A stretch of 25,069 nucleotides of DNA from an uncultured beta proteobacterium (GCA_903917505.1 CAIXAY010000012.1:1-25069), one strand, 5' to 3'. Positions 15,112 through 23,055 are shown, numbered from the stretch's first letter. Program-made: numbers and translations. Notes: generated from the sequence alone by a model not told the origin.

Positions 15112-15209
15112 CGTTAGCGCTTTCCCTTGTGCGCGCTCGGCGCCAATCGGTAAAAACAAAAATGATGCCGTCTCACGCTAGAATGCGATCATGACATTCA
15201 GGCAATTCA

Positions 15210-15239
15210 TTGACATCGTTCCTCGATGACGCGTATGCG
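15210..15239 (+). promoter_or_regulatory. Candidate sigma-70 promoter for cardiolipin synthase gene
   Basis: A consensus -35 hexamer TTGACA (15210-15215) is followed after 18 nt by TATGCG (15234-15239) as a weak -10. It lies about 130 nt upstream of the chosen start. The -10 match is poor, so this is tentative. Confidence 0.3.
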
Positions 15240-15368
15240 AGCCGGCTTCCTGTTCCTTGTCACTGCCAGCACTCTACCCCCTTCTTGCGGGTTGTGCGCC
15301 AACCCGCGCCGCCGCACACGAGCGCGAACAGAGTTCGGCCGCGCAAGCCTTGCCACCGGGGCCGCCGG

Positions 15369-16799
15369 ATGAACGCGCTCGCCAGCCAGTTGGTCGCGCT
15401 GCTCGGCCAGAACTGGGAGATGATCGACGCCCTGTTCGTCGCCATCGGCCTCGTCGTCTACGTCGCCGCATCGCACAGCCTGCACCAGCGCCGCCACCCT
15501 TCGGCAGCGATCGCCTGGGTCGGCGGCATCCTGCTCGTCCCCTATCTGGCCTTGCCGCTCTATCTCGCTTTCGGCAGCCGCAAGGTGGTTCCGCCGCAGT
15601 TGGCGCACGGTGCGCGGCGGGTTCTGGTCGCTGCCTCGGCGACGCACGCCACGGCGGCGCGTGCGCAGCAGCTCGGCTACGCCATGGGCTTGCCCGAACC
15701 GGCACCCTACGCAGGACTCGCCATTCACGACGACGGGGCGCATGCGCTGCTTGCGCTGCGCCGTATCATCGCCGGCGCCCGCCACACGCTGGAAGTGTCG
15801 ACCTTCGTCCTGGGCCGCGACGTGCTCGGCGACGAGATCGGCGAACTGCTCAAGCAGCGCGCGCGTGCCGGCGTCAGGGTCAGGCTGCTGATCGACGGCA
15901 TCGGCATTTATCTCGGCGGCTATCCCGACATGAAAGGCTTCGCCCAGGCCGGCGTCGAGGTCGTCCGCTTCGTGCCGCCGTTCCGCTCGCCCAAGCGCGG
16001 CCGCACCAACCTGCGCAACCATCGCAAGATGGTCATCGCCGACGGCATGCATTTGTGGTGCGGCGGGCGCAATCTGGCGGCCGAATATTTCGCCGGCGAT
16101 CCGCGCCCCATCATGCCGCGCACGGCCTGGCTCGATCTCACCTTCGATCTGGACGGTGAAGTTGCCGGGCAGGCGCAGCAGCAGTTCGAACAGGACTGGG
16201 CCTTCGCCACCGAGCAGCCGGCGCCCGAAGCGGCAGCTGCCCGGCCGGTGCCGCCTGAACCCGGGCCGCTCGCGCAGCTCGTGGCGAGCGGCCCGGACAA
16301 GCCCGACGACACGATACTCACCCTGCTGGTTTCAGGCTGCTTCACCTCGCAAAAGCGGATCCTCGCGGTGACGCCTTATTTCGTTCCCGACCCGGCCCTG
16401 CTGGCCGCGCTGATGCTGGCCGCGCGGCGCGGCATCGACGTCGATCTGGTGATGCCGGCGCAATCGAACCACCGGCTCGCCGATTACGCGCGCCATCGCG
16501 CCCTGCGCGACCTCATCGGCGCCGGCGGACGGGTCTGGCTGCATCCGCGCATGCTGCACGCCAAGGCGGTGCTGTTCGACGACGAGCTGGCGCTGGCCGG
16601 CTCGGCGAACCTCGATGGCCGCAGCCTCTTCCTCAACTACGAGATGATGGTCGCTTTCTACGACCGCAAGGCGGTGCGCGCCTTCGCGCGCTGGATCGCG
16701 GCGCGCCAGCAGGAATCGCTGCCCTATCTGGCGCAGCGACCGAGCCTCCTGCGCGAACTTGCCGAGGGCTTGCTGCTGTGGTTGGCCTTCCAGCTCTAG
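15369..16799 (+). CDS. cls: Cardiolipin synthase (phospholipase D family)
   Basis: This 476-aa membrane enzyme condenses phosphatidylglycerol (or transfers phosphatidyl groups) to make cardiolipin. The ATG at 15369 gives the standard N-terminus: two membrane helices (residues about 18-36 and 48-68). The frame extends to 15210, but that extra stretch is Arg/Pro/His-rich and not protein-like. Two HKD active sites are present: H218-R-K220 with D225 ('NHRKMVIAD') and H397-A-K399 with D404 ('LHAKAVLFDD', followed by 'GSANLDGRS'). The order, two helices then paired PLD domains, is that of ClsA-type enzymes. An Ala/Pro-rich linker (about 282-300) separates the halves. It heads a + strand series with the hydrolase and aminopeptidase genes, so a shared transcript is plausible. 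Confidence 0.93.
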   Translation: MNALASQLVALLGQNWEMIDALFVAIGLVVYVAASHSLHQRRHPSAAIAWVGGILLVPYLALPLYLAFGSRKVVPPQLAHGARRVLVAASATHATAARAQQLGYAMGLPEPAPYAGLAIHDDGAHALLALRRIIAGARHTLEVSTFVLGRDVLGDEIGELLKQRARAGVRVRLLIDGIGIYLGGYPDMKGFAQAGVEVVRFVPPFRSPKRGRTNLRNHRKMVIADGMHLWCGGRNLAAEYFAGDPRPIMPRTAWLDLTFDLDGEVAGQAQQQFEQDWAFATEQPAPEAAAARPVPPEPGPLAQLVASGPDKPDDTILTLLVSGCFTSQKRILAVTPYFVPDPALLAALMLAARRGIDVDLVMPAQSNHRLADYARHRALRDLIGAGGRVWLHPRMLHAKAVLFDDELALAGSANLDGRSLFLNYEMMVAFYDRKAVRAFARWIAARQQESLPYLAQRPSLLRELAEGLLLWLAFQL

Positions 16800-16862
16800 C
16801 CGCCTTGCTTTCGCTGCCGACTTGACCCATCCTTGAATCCCCACCGCGAGGCCGCGAAACCC

Positions 16863-17498
16863 ATGGCCGACCCGAGCGAAACCGTCATCCTCATCCACGG
16901 GCTCTGGATGCCCGGCATCATCCTGTTGCTCTTGCAGCGGCGGCTGCGCGCCTTGGGCTTTGCGGTGCGCCGCTTTGCCTACCCCTCGTGGCGCGACGGC
17001 CTGAGCGACAATGTCGGACGGCTTTCGCGCTGCGTCGCGCAGACCCCCGGCGAGGTCATTCATCTTGTCGCCCACAGCCTCGGCGGGCTGCTCACGCTGA
17101 CCTTGCTCGGGCAGCGGCACGATGCGCGCATCGGCCGCGTCGTCCTGCTCGGCACACCTTGCGCCGGCTGCCATTGCGGCTTTGTTCTGGCGGCCATTCC
17201 ACTGCTCGCGCCGGTCGTCGGCCGCACCTTTGCAGACTGGTTCCGGCAGGCGCGGCCCGCGCTGCCGTTGCGAGCCGAGATCGGCGTCATCGCCGGCACG
17301 CGACGCATCGGCTTCGGCCTGCTGATTCCCGGCCTGGCGCGCCCCAACGACGGGCTGATCAGCGTCGCCGAAACGCGGCTCGAGAGCGCGGCGGACAGCA
17401 TCGCGCTGCGCGTCCATCATTCGGGAATGCTGTTCTCGCGCGCCTGCGTGCAGCAGATCGCCAGCTTTCTGCGCAGCGGAAGATTTGTGCATGGCTAG
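16863..17498 (+). CDS. Alpha/beta-hydrolase, lipase/esterase-like
   Basis: This 211-aa protein has a compact alpha/beta-hydrolase fold. The oxyanion-side motif 'LIHGLWMPG' is near residue 10, and the nucleophile elbow 'VAHSLGG' puts Ser72 in place. The probable acid is D163 in 'RPNDGLISV' and the probable base is H185 or H186 in 'RVHHSGML'. The pattern is that of small PGAP1-like/LipB-type esterases acting on acyl chains. The ATG at 16863 (MADPSET) fits the first strand; a TTG further up adds nothing recognisable. No signal peptide is seen, so it is probably cytoplasmic. Its stop overlaps the start of the next gene by 8 nt, which indicates coupling. The substrate is unknown; a link to membrane lipid turnover is inferred from the neighbouring cardiolipin synthase. 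Confidence 0.85.
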   Translation: MADPSETVILIHGLWMPGIILLLLQRRLRALGFAVRRFAYPSWRDGLSDNVGRLSRCVAQTPGEVIHLVAHSLGGLLTLTLLGQRHDARIGRVVLLGTPCAGCHCGFVLAAIPLLAPVVGRTFADWFRQARPALPLRAEIGVIAGTRRIGFGLLIPGLARPNDGLISVAETRLESAADSIALRVHHSGMLFSRACVQQIASFLRSGRFVHG

Positions 17499-18546
17499 GC
17501 GCCAGCGTGCCCTTGTCGCGGCGCTGGCTTGCCTGCTGCTCAGCGGCTGCTCGACGCTGGGCTATTACCTGCAGGCCGTACAGGGGCACCTGCAGTTGAT
17601 GAGTAGCGCCCGGCCGGTCGCCGAACTGATCAACGATGCCGCGACGCCGCCGGAACTGCGCCGGCAGCTCGAACAGGCCAGCGCCATCCGTGATTTCGCC
17701 GTGCGCGACCTGGCGCTGCCGGATAACCGCAACTATCGCTCCTACGCCAATCTCGGCCGGCCCTTCGTCGTCTGGAACGTTTTCGCCGCGCCGGAATTTT
17801 CGGTGGACCTGCGGCAGTGGTGCATGCTCTTCGTCGGCTGCGTCAACTATCGCGGCTACTACGCCCGCAACGACGCCGACGACTATGCCGGCGAGATGCA
17901 AGCGAGCGGCGCCGACATCTATGTCGCCGGCATTCCCGCCTATTCGACGCTCGGCTATTTCAACGATCCGCTGCTCAATACCTTCATGCGCTTCGGCGAG
18001 CAGGAAGTGGCGCGCATCGTCTTTCATGAACTCGCGCACCAGCTCATTTACGTCAAGGGCGACTCGGCTTTCAACGAATCGTATGCGACGACCGTCGAGA
18101 ACGAGGGTGTTCGCCGCTGGCTGACGCATTCGGCGCCGGAAAAGCTGCCCGAATTCGCCAGGCAGCAGCAGCGCCGGGAACAGTTCCATCGCCTGGTCGC
18201 CGAATATCGTGAAAAGCTGCGCGCGCTCTATGCCTCGCCATTGGCACCCGCGGCCATGCGCGAGCTCAAGGCCGAGCGATTCGCCGAAATGCGACGCGAC
18301 TACGCCGCACTGAAAGCCGGCTGGGGCGGCTATGGCGGCTATGACCCGTGGTTCAGCCAGGCGCTCAATAACGCCAGTCTCGGTTCGATCGCCCTCTATA
18401 CGCACTGGGTTCCGGCATTTCGCGCGCTGCTCGCCGAGGAGAACGGCGACCTGCCGCGTTTTTACGACCGCGTGCGGGAGCTTGCCGCGCTGTCGAAGGA
18501 CGCGCGCGCGGCAGCACTCGACCGGCTGCTGCCCGCACACCCTTGA
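17491..18546 (+). CDS. Putative zinc aminopeptidase, lipoprotein (Aminopep/COG4324 family)
   Basis: The ATG at 17491 overlaps the hydrolase stop (ATGGCTAG) and is preceded by GGAAG. The 351-aa product has a lipoprotein signal peptide with lipobox 'LLLSGC', Cys20. The zinc-protease motif H179-E180-L-A-H183 follows 'ARIVF', and E196 in 'FNESYAT' is the likely third ligand (gluzincin-like). The central 'WCMLFVGCVNYRGYY' and late 'YGGYDPWF' segments match a proteobacterial family annotated as predicted aminopeptidases. It should sit in the cell envelope. Peptidase activity is predicted from the motif; the natural substrate is unknown. Confidence 0.88.
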   Translation: MARRQRALVAALACLLLSGCSTLGYYLQAVQGHLQLMSSARPVAELINDAATPPELRRQLEQASAIRDFAVRDLALPDNRNYRSYANLGRPFVVWNVFAAPEFSVDLRQWCMLFVGCVNYRGYYARNDADDYAGEMQASGADIYVAGIPAYSTLGYFNDPLLNTFMRFGEQEVARIVFHELAHQLIYVKGDSAFNESYATTVENEGVRRWLTHSAPEKLPEFARQQQRREQFHRLVAEYREKLRALYASPLAPAAMRELKAERFAEMRRDYAALKAGWGGYGGYDPWFSQALNNASLGSIALYTHWVPAFRALLAEENGDLPRFYDRVRELAALSKDARAAALDRLLPAHP

Positions 18547-18603
18547 CTGATCGCCGTGATCTAATTGCCGATCACAACACCCTTTGCCCTTGCGCAGCCG
18601 CCC

Positions 18604-19170
18604 ATGAAAAGCGAATCTTCCTCCCGCATCAAGACCGACGGCGCGCAGCGCTTTTCGTGGTACGCCCGCCTTGTCCTCGCCAACCAGCGCCGGCGCTACG
18701 GCCGCGAACTCGAGCCGGCGCGGCTGTGGGCGCGCACACCCTGGGTGTTCGCCGCGCTGTCGCTGCTCTACGGCGCGCTCGACCGCCGCGCTTCGCCGAT
18801 CGAGGCGGCGCTGCGTTCGCTGCTGACCGTCCGGGTCTCGCAGATCAACTGGTGCGCTTTCTGCGTCGATATCAACTCGGCGACCGGCCTCAAGCGCGGG
18901 GTCAGCGCAGCGCAGCTCGCCGCGCTCGAGCATTTCGAAGGCTCGCCGCTGTTCGACGCAAGGCAAAAAGCCGCGCTGGCTTACGCCGAAGCGATGACGC
19001 GCAGCGACGCCGGCGTCGACGATCAACTCATGCAGCGGGTCAAATCGCACTTTGACGACGACGCCGTCATCGAACTCACCGCGCTGATTGCCTTCCAGAA
19101 CATGTCGAGCAAGTTCAACGCGGCACTCGATGTCGCGCCACAGGGGTTTTGCGGCAAAGCACCGGAATGA
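18604..19170 (+). CDS. Carboxymuconolactone decarboxylase / AhpD-like family protein
   Basis: This 188-aa helical protein has the AhpD-fold redox signature W-C84-A-F-C87 at the start of the core helix, followed by 'DINSATG' where classical AhpD has a His. The ATG at 18604 is chosen because the TTG upstream adds only a short non-conserved tail. Such proteins act as thiol-dependent peroxidase partners or alkylhydroperoxidases; some are merely named after the decarboxylase. The C-terminal part ('AVIELTALIAFQNMSSKFN') is the usual second helical segment. It is 57 nt downstream of the aminopeptidase gene and may belong to the same transcript. Function beyond the fold is uncertain. Confidence 0.85.
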   Translation: MKSESSSRIKTDGAQRFSWYARLVLANQRRRYGRELEPARLWARTPWVFAALSLLYGALDRRASPIEAALRSLLTVRVSQINWCAFCVDINSATGLKRGVSAAQLAALEHFEGSPLFDARQKAALAYAEAMTRSDAGVDDQLMQRVKSHFDDDAVIELTALIAFQNMSSKFNAALDVAPQGFCGKAPE

Positions 19171-19322
19171 TGTCTTGAGCCACTAATCCGCATTGCTCGG
19201 CAAAATTTGCAACAATGGCCGCCGCGGCACTACTCTGCCTGCTTGGCGTAGGCCGAACGAAGTCTGCACGCGTCGCCTCTCGCGTTAGCTCCCAGCCGAT
19301 TATTCCTTCACGAAGAACCGTC

Positions 19323-19841
19323 ATGAAAAAAATTGCCTCCGTATTGATCTTTTTGTGCTTCCTTTCCAGTCCCGCCACTGCAGTTTTAGAATCCAAATTC
19401 GAAGTCGAAACCGCGCGTGAAGTTGACGCGGTCGCGCTGGCGCGCGATACCCAGGCCGGGGGCTACGAACTGCTGACGGCGGCCGAACTGAAATAGATGA
19501 TGGCCGACGGCAAGCCGATGATCCTCGTCGATACCATGCCCTACGAGGCGAGCTACCGCAAAGAACACATCCCGGGCGCGAAGAATTTCCTTTTCCCGGT
19601 GCCGCGCATGAGCACGTGGGACAGCAAGGAAACCGCCGGCAAGACCGAAGCCGACTACGCCACCCTGCTCGGAGCGGACAAGAACATGCCGGTGGTGGTC
19701 TATTGCGGCTTCGTCAAATGCACGCGCAGCGACAATGCCGCGGTGTGGGCGCGCAAGCTCGGCTTCACGCGCGTCTATCGCTTTCCCGGCGGCCTGTTCG
19801 CCTGGAAAGGCGCTGATTACCCGCTCGAAGAAGTCAAGTAA
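19323..19841 (+). pseudogene. Exported rhodanese-domain protein interrupted by an in-frame TAG
   Basis: ATG 19323 opens a 57-codon segment with a clear signal peptide (MKKIASVLIFLCFLSS..ATA) that runs into 'GYELLTAAELK' and then TAG at 19494-19496. The same frame continues with no shift: 'MMADGKPMILVDTMPYE', 'HIPGAKNF', 'VVVYCGFVKCTRSDNAA' and 'RVYRFPGGLFAWKG', a rhodanese domain with its catalytic Cys in the CGFVKCTRS loop, ending at 19841. Together they make one protein of about 172 residues, the size of small periplasmic rhodaneses. A single nonsense change explains it; two ATGs right after the TAG might allow restart without export. A sequencing error is possible. Conservation of the part after the stop suggests the lesion is recent, or is suppressed. 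Confidence 0.75.
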
Positions 19842-19901
19842 ATCCGGTCGCGTCGGGGAAAACCGCAATTTGCCCAACGCAGCCTCGCCGCCGCGCGGCA
19901 G

Positions 19902-19919
19902 GAAGCCGCGGAACTAATC
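19902..19919 (+). repeat. Shared upstream block, copy 1
   Basis: GAAGCCGCGGAACTAATC matches 20431-20448 at 17 of 18 positions. Each copy precedes one double-glycine peptide gene (186 and 108 nt before the ATG). It may be part of a duplicated promoter/leader region. The GGAAC core resembles an ECF-sigma -35, but no matching -10 is clear. Confidence 0.5.
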
Positions 19920-20104
19920 GACCCGGCCCCGTGCCTGAGGCGCTGGGCGGTATTGCACTGCCGCCGGCTGCAGTCCCGCAGCCGCGGCGCCGTCTGAAGC
20001 GGGACGCACGTCAAGTCGTCTCACACGGCGGCAAGCATGGCGAGGAGCGCATCCGCCCTCGTCGGATCGATATGCCGCCGATTCACCACTCTTGAGGAGA
20101 TCAT

Positions 20105-20323
20105 ATGAATTCACTGCATGAACTCGATAGCCGGGAAATCGATAGCGTATCGGGAGCTTATACCTTTACTGAAGGGGAGTGTATCGCCGGGGCTACCCTG
20201 ATTGGCGGCGCAGCCGGCGCCATCGTTTCGAAGGGAAATCCGGGGGTTACCGGGTTGGGCGCTTTCATTGGCCTCCTGACGGGCCTTGTCGCTTGTCCGA
20301 CCGTGGTCGCGCTGCAGAAATAA
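20105..20323 (+). CDS. Double-glycine-type leader peptide, bacteriocin-like (peptide 1)
   Basis: A 72-aa product with a GAGGAG ribosome-binding site. The first 18 residues, MNSLHELDSREIDSVSGA, follow the double-glycine leader pattern: acidic, hydrophobics at spaced positions, and V-S-G-x at the end. Ala replaces the last Gly, and G-A is an accepted cleavage pair. The predicted mature part, about 54 aa starting YTFTEGEC, is hydrophobic and Gly/Ala-rich with GxxxG-type spacing ('LIGGAAG', 'GLGAFIGLLTG') and two cysteines, near its start and near its end. These are traits of class II bacteriocins or microcins exported by C39-peptidase ABC transporters. The next gene is built the same way. No exporter or immunity gene is recognised in the window, so activity is inference. 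A membrane-active signalling peptide is an alternative. Confidence 0.7.
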   Translation: MNSLHELDSREIDSVSGAYTFTEGECIAGATLIGGAAGAIVSKGNPGVTGLGAFIGLLTGLVACPTVVALQK

Positions 20324-20430
20324 TTGAATCAGGACGGCGGGAGCTCGAAGCGATGCGTCGCGCCGGCCCTTGCTTCTGGCTGACCGCCCGGCTCCAGCGC
20401 AGTCGCATCTGAATTGCCGCTCGCATGCGC

Positions 20431-20448
20431 GAAGACGCGGAACTAATC
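20431..20448 (+). repeat. Shared upstream block, copy 2
   Basis: GAAGACGCGGAACTAATC, one mismatch from the copy at 19902-19919, lies in the 232-nt gap between the two peptide genes. Similarity fades within a few bases on both sides, apart from scattered GGCC and TGCCT matches. Confidence 0.5.
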
Positions 20449-20555
20449 AGAAGGCCGTTTGCCTCAAGCCTCGGGCCACGCAATCAGCCCATTCGAACGG
20501 GCGAGCGACCCGTCCGGCAGACAGGGGGGTGGGCATTCCACAGGAGGCATTAGTC

Positions 20556-20834
20556 ATGGATTCAATACGCGAACTTTCCGTCGACGAGCTCGCCAGGGTT
20601 TCTGGCGGCGATTCCGAATTTTCCTGCTTAAGCGCCGCGCAACTGGGCTCGCAGATTGGCGCAGGCGTCGGCCTTGTCGCCGGCTTTCTTCTTGGTCGCT
20701 CGGCCGGCCCGCTCGGCGTGGCTGTCGACTCAGTGCTCGGGGCCATCGGCGGCTTCGTTGTGGGTGGAACTGTAGGCTTCGCGGTCTGCGAAATGTGGAA
20801 CGAGGGAGCCATTCTCTACCAGCGGGTGACGTGA
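20556..20834 (+). CDS. Double-glycine leader peptide, bacteriocin-like (peptide 2)
   Basis: A 92-aa product with a strong AGGAGG ribosome-binding site 8 nt before the ATG. The leader is 18 residues, MDSIRELSVDELARVSGG, a textbook double-glycine leader and the same length as that of peptide 1. The predicted mature peptide of 74 aa starts DSEFSC and consists of two Gly-rich hydrophobic segments ('GAGVGLVAGFLLG', 'LGAIGGFVVGGTVGF') able to span or insert in a membrane, with one Cys near the start (residue 6) and one after the second segment ('AVCEMW'). The parallel cysteine layout in both peptides hints at a disulfide-closed helical hairpin. They could form a two-peptide pair. It is convergent with the permease gene at 20883. 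Export and activity are inferred. Confidence 0.75.
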   Translation: MDSIRELSVDELARVSGGDSEFSCLSAAQLGSQIGAGVGLVAGFLLGRSAGPLGVAVDSVLGAIGGFVVGGTVGFAVCEMWNEGAILYQRVT

Positions 20835-20882
20835 TCCCGGCGCGCCTGCGCGGCTTGGCGATCTTCTGCGCCCGTGGCACGC

Positions 20883-21842
20883 TCACCATCCGCCCGATAA
20901 ATGACTTAGCAGCCATAGCAAGCTGCTGAGCGTGAAGAACGACAGCACCGTCGTCACCAGCAGGGCCACGGCGCTGAAGTCTTCCTGCCCGTAGGCCTGC
21001 GCCAGGGTCGGATAAATTCCTATCATCGGCATGGCCGCCATCAGGACGACGGCCATGCGCAGCGACGGTTCGATTTCCGGCATGCCCAGCGCGGGCAGTG
21101 CGGTCACCATCAGCAACATGGCGAGCGGATGAAAAATCAGTTTGCCGGCAGACACTGGCAGGACCTTGGCCCCCAAGCCGTGCACTGACAGGCCGACCAG
21201 CGTGCCGCCGACGACGAAGAGCGCCAGCGCGCTGGTCGCGGTGGCCAGCAGATCGACGGTGCGCGTTATCGGCTCGGGCAATTTCAGGCCGAGCAGAGAG
21301 ACTGCCAGCCCGGCCAGCAGGGCGTTGATCAGCGGAATGCGCAACAGCCGGGCCAGGGCCCTGCTGGCCGCATGCCAGCGCCCCGAAGCGCCGCTATCGC
21401 TGCTGGCCATGAACAGCAGCAGCGGGATGATGAAGAGATTTTCGACGATCATGTTGAGCGCCAGCGACACGCCAGCCACCGGCGCGATGGTCAGCAGCAG
21501 AATCGGATAGCCGACGTAGCCGCTGTTGGTGCACGCCATGCCCATGACATGAATGGTGCTTGTGGTCGGATCAAGGCCGGTCACGCGCCGGCACCATAGG
21601 TAACCGACAAGGATCACCAGCAGCGTTCCGCACAGATAGGCAAACAGGTAGCTGATATTGAGAATCTCGCCGATCGGCCTTTGCGCCACGGCCCGGAAGA
21701 GCAATGCGGGAAGCGCCACGTTGAAGACGAACTTGCCGAAGACGCGCATGTCGGACTTGGCGAAGATGCCGACGCGGGTCATCGCGAAGCCGAGCAGGAT
21801 GATCAGGTAGATGGGGCTGGTAATGGACAGGATGGCGAGCAT
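20883..21842 (-). CDS. Auxin efflux carrier (AEC) family permease
   Basis: This 319-aa integral membrane protein has about ten helices. The ATG at 21842 gives the family's start 'LAILSITSPIYLIILLGFAM'; the longer frame adds a Pro/Arg-rich tail of 33 residues that looks non-coding. Typical AEC features are the early 'FVFNVALPALLFR' helix and 'MACTNSGYVGYPILL', where N and G residues break the helix, mirrored by 'PLAMLLMVTALPALG' and 'MAAMPMIGIYPTLAQAYGQ' in the second half. Bacterial members move small organic acids such as malate or malonate, or unknown substrates; nothing nearby tells which. It is separated from the VWA gene by a REP-like palindrome, so it is likely transcribed separately. 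Confidence 0.9.
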   Translation of the reverse strand: MLAILSITSPIYLIILLGFAMTRVGIFAKSDMRVFGKFVFNVALPALLFRAVAQRPIGEILNISYLFAYLCGTLLVILVGYLWCRRVTGLDPTTSTIHVMGMACTNSGYVGYPILLLTIAPVAGVSLALNMIVENLFIIPLLLFMASSDSGASGRWHAASRALARLLRIPLINALLAGLAVSLLGLKLPEPITRTVDLLATATSALALFVVGGTLVGLSVHGLGAKVLPVSAGKLIFHPLAMLLMVTALPALGMPEIEPSLRMAVVLMAAMPMIGIYPTLAQAYGQEDFSAVALLVTTVLSFFTLSSLLWLLSHLSGGW

Positions 21843-21935
21843 GGCGGGAACTTTTTGCGATTGGCGCGGCGAGGACGGAGTGTAATTGATCCGCGCTTGA
21901 ATTGCGCCGGCGCGGGGCGGTTGCATCGATGTCCT

Positions 21936-21997
21936 CGTCATGCTTGCGCGGCGGCCGCTTCAAGAAGCACGTCGTCCCGGCGCAAGCCGCAATGACG
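21936..21997. repeat. REP-like imperfect palindrome
   Basis: The ends CGTCATGCTTGCGCGG and CCGGCGCAAGCCGCAATGACG are imperfect inverted copies (CGTCAT...ATGACG) around a GC-rich centre. The element lies 6 nt beyond the stop of the VWA gene on the - strand, so it probably ends that operon. 'CGTCATTGCGG...' ends are typical of dispersed REP elements in proteobacteria. Confidence 0.5.
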
Positions 21998-22002
21998 GCA
22001 TG

Positions 22003-23055
22003 CTAGACGATGCGCCCGTGCCACCACAGCGACAGCACCGCCGCGATGACCGCGAAGAAAGCCGCGAGCGCCGCGAACAGCGCGCTGATTTCCGTCTTGC
22101 GCTTCTCGAAGGCGATGCGCGCGTTGAGGCCTTCGTAAATCTTCTTGAGATCGACCGCCGTGCCGGCGTAAAAGTACTCGCCGCGGGTAATCTCGGCGAT
22201 GCGCTTCAGGCTCTCCTCGTCGAGCCGCACGCGCATCGACCAGCCTTCGAAACCGATGGTCTCGCCTTCCTTGGTGCCGACGCCGACGGTGAACACGCGC
22301 ACACCGTGGTCGGCGACCATCTTGGCGGCCTCGATTGCGTCCGGACCGGTCGTGCGCTGACCGTCGCTGAGCAGGATCACCGCGGCCGAGGCATTGGAGC
22401 CCGGCGCGACCGGCGCAAACGCTTCCTTCGGCTTGGCGCCCGACCCGCCGATCGGCGCCTTGCTCTCGTCGGTGCGCAGGTGGCCATAGAGCAGCTGGCT
22501 CAAGTCGATGCCGGCGTCGGGGAACAGGGTCGCCAGCGCGACGATCAGGCCGCTGCCGGTCGCCGTTCCGCGCTGCAGCTGGAAGCGGTCGATGGCGGCG
22601 ACGAGGTCCTCGTGCGACAGGGTCGGCGCCTGCACCACCGAGGCCGTTGCAGCGAAGGCCACGATGCCGACGCGTGTGCGCGCCGGCAGCTCGGCGATGA
22701 AAGCCTTGGCCGCGGTCTGCGCCGCCTGCAGGCGGCTGGGCTGCACGTCGGTGGCGCGCATGCTGCCCGAGACGTCCATGGCCAGGATGATGGTCTCCTG
22801 CTGCGTCGGCAGGGTGACGGTGGCCACCGGCCGCGCGGTGGCCAGCAGCATCAGCGTGAGCGCCAGCAGCAACAGGGCCGGCGGCAGGTGGCGGCGCCAG
22901 CGCTGGCCCGCGCCGATCGCGGCGCGCACGAGTCCCAGGCTGGCGTAGCGCAGTGCGGCGCGCTTCCGGCGCCGCAGGATATGCACATAGAGCCAGACGA
23001 GGGCCGGCAAGACCAGCAGCGCCCAGAGCATCAATGGCCAGTCGAATGTCATCAT
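22003..23055 (-). CDS. Von Willebrand factor A domain membrane protein (BatA-like)
   Basis: This 350-aa protein has two N-terminal membrane helices (residues about 8-26 and 58-74), a VWA domain (about 86-300) and a last membrane helix near the C-terminus (about 325-345). The metal-ion-dependent adhesion site is complete: D94-V-S96-G-S98, a Thr in 'QRGTATGSG', and an Asp in 'ILLSDGQRTTG'. The pattern is BatA of aerotolerance (Bat) operons, which pair with MoxR ATPases. The start ATG at 23055 overlaps the DUF58 stop by 4 nt. The partners BatB and BatC are absent downstream. Its role may be to act with MoxR in assembly or maturation of envelope complexes; the client is unknown. Confidence 0.9.
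   Translation of the reverse strand: MMTFDWPLMLWALLVLPALVWLYVHILRRRKRAALRYASLGLVRAAIGAGQRWRRHLPPALLLLALTLMLLATARPVATVTLPTQQETIILAMDVSGSMRATDVQPSRLQAAQTAAKAFIAELPARTRVGIVAFAATASVVQAPTLSHEDLVAAIDRFQLQRGTATGSGLIVALATLFPDAGIDLSQLLYGHLRTDESKAPIGGSGAKPKEAFAPVAPGSNASAAVILLSDGQRTTGPDAIEAAKMVADHGVRVFTVGVGTKEGETIGFEGWSMRVRLDEESLKRIAEITRGEYFYAGTAVDLKKIYEGLNARIAFEKRKTEISALFAALAAFFAVIAAVLSLWWHGRIV

Noticed and set aside
15257..16159. 300-codon + ORF
   Set aside because: Arg/Ala-rich shadow in another frame of the cardiolipin synthase gene.
16332..19050. Two long - strand ORFs (386 and 563 codons)
   Set aside because: They oppose well-supported genes with catalytic motifs (cardiolipin synthase, hydrolase, aminopeptidase, AhpD-like) and read as Gln/Arg/Ala-rich mirror frames.
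19494..19496. TAG as a pyrrolysine codon, tempting because methyltransferase genes are nearby
   Set aside because: Pyrrolysine belongs to methylamine methyltransferases, not rhodaneses or MtaB; no pyl genes are in the window, and the local sequence fits a simple nonsense change.
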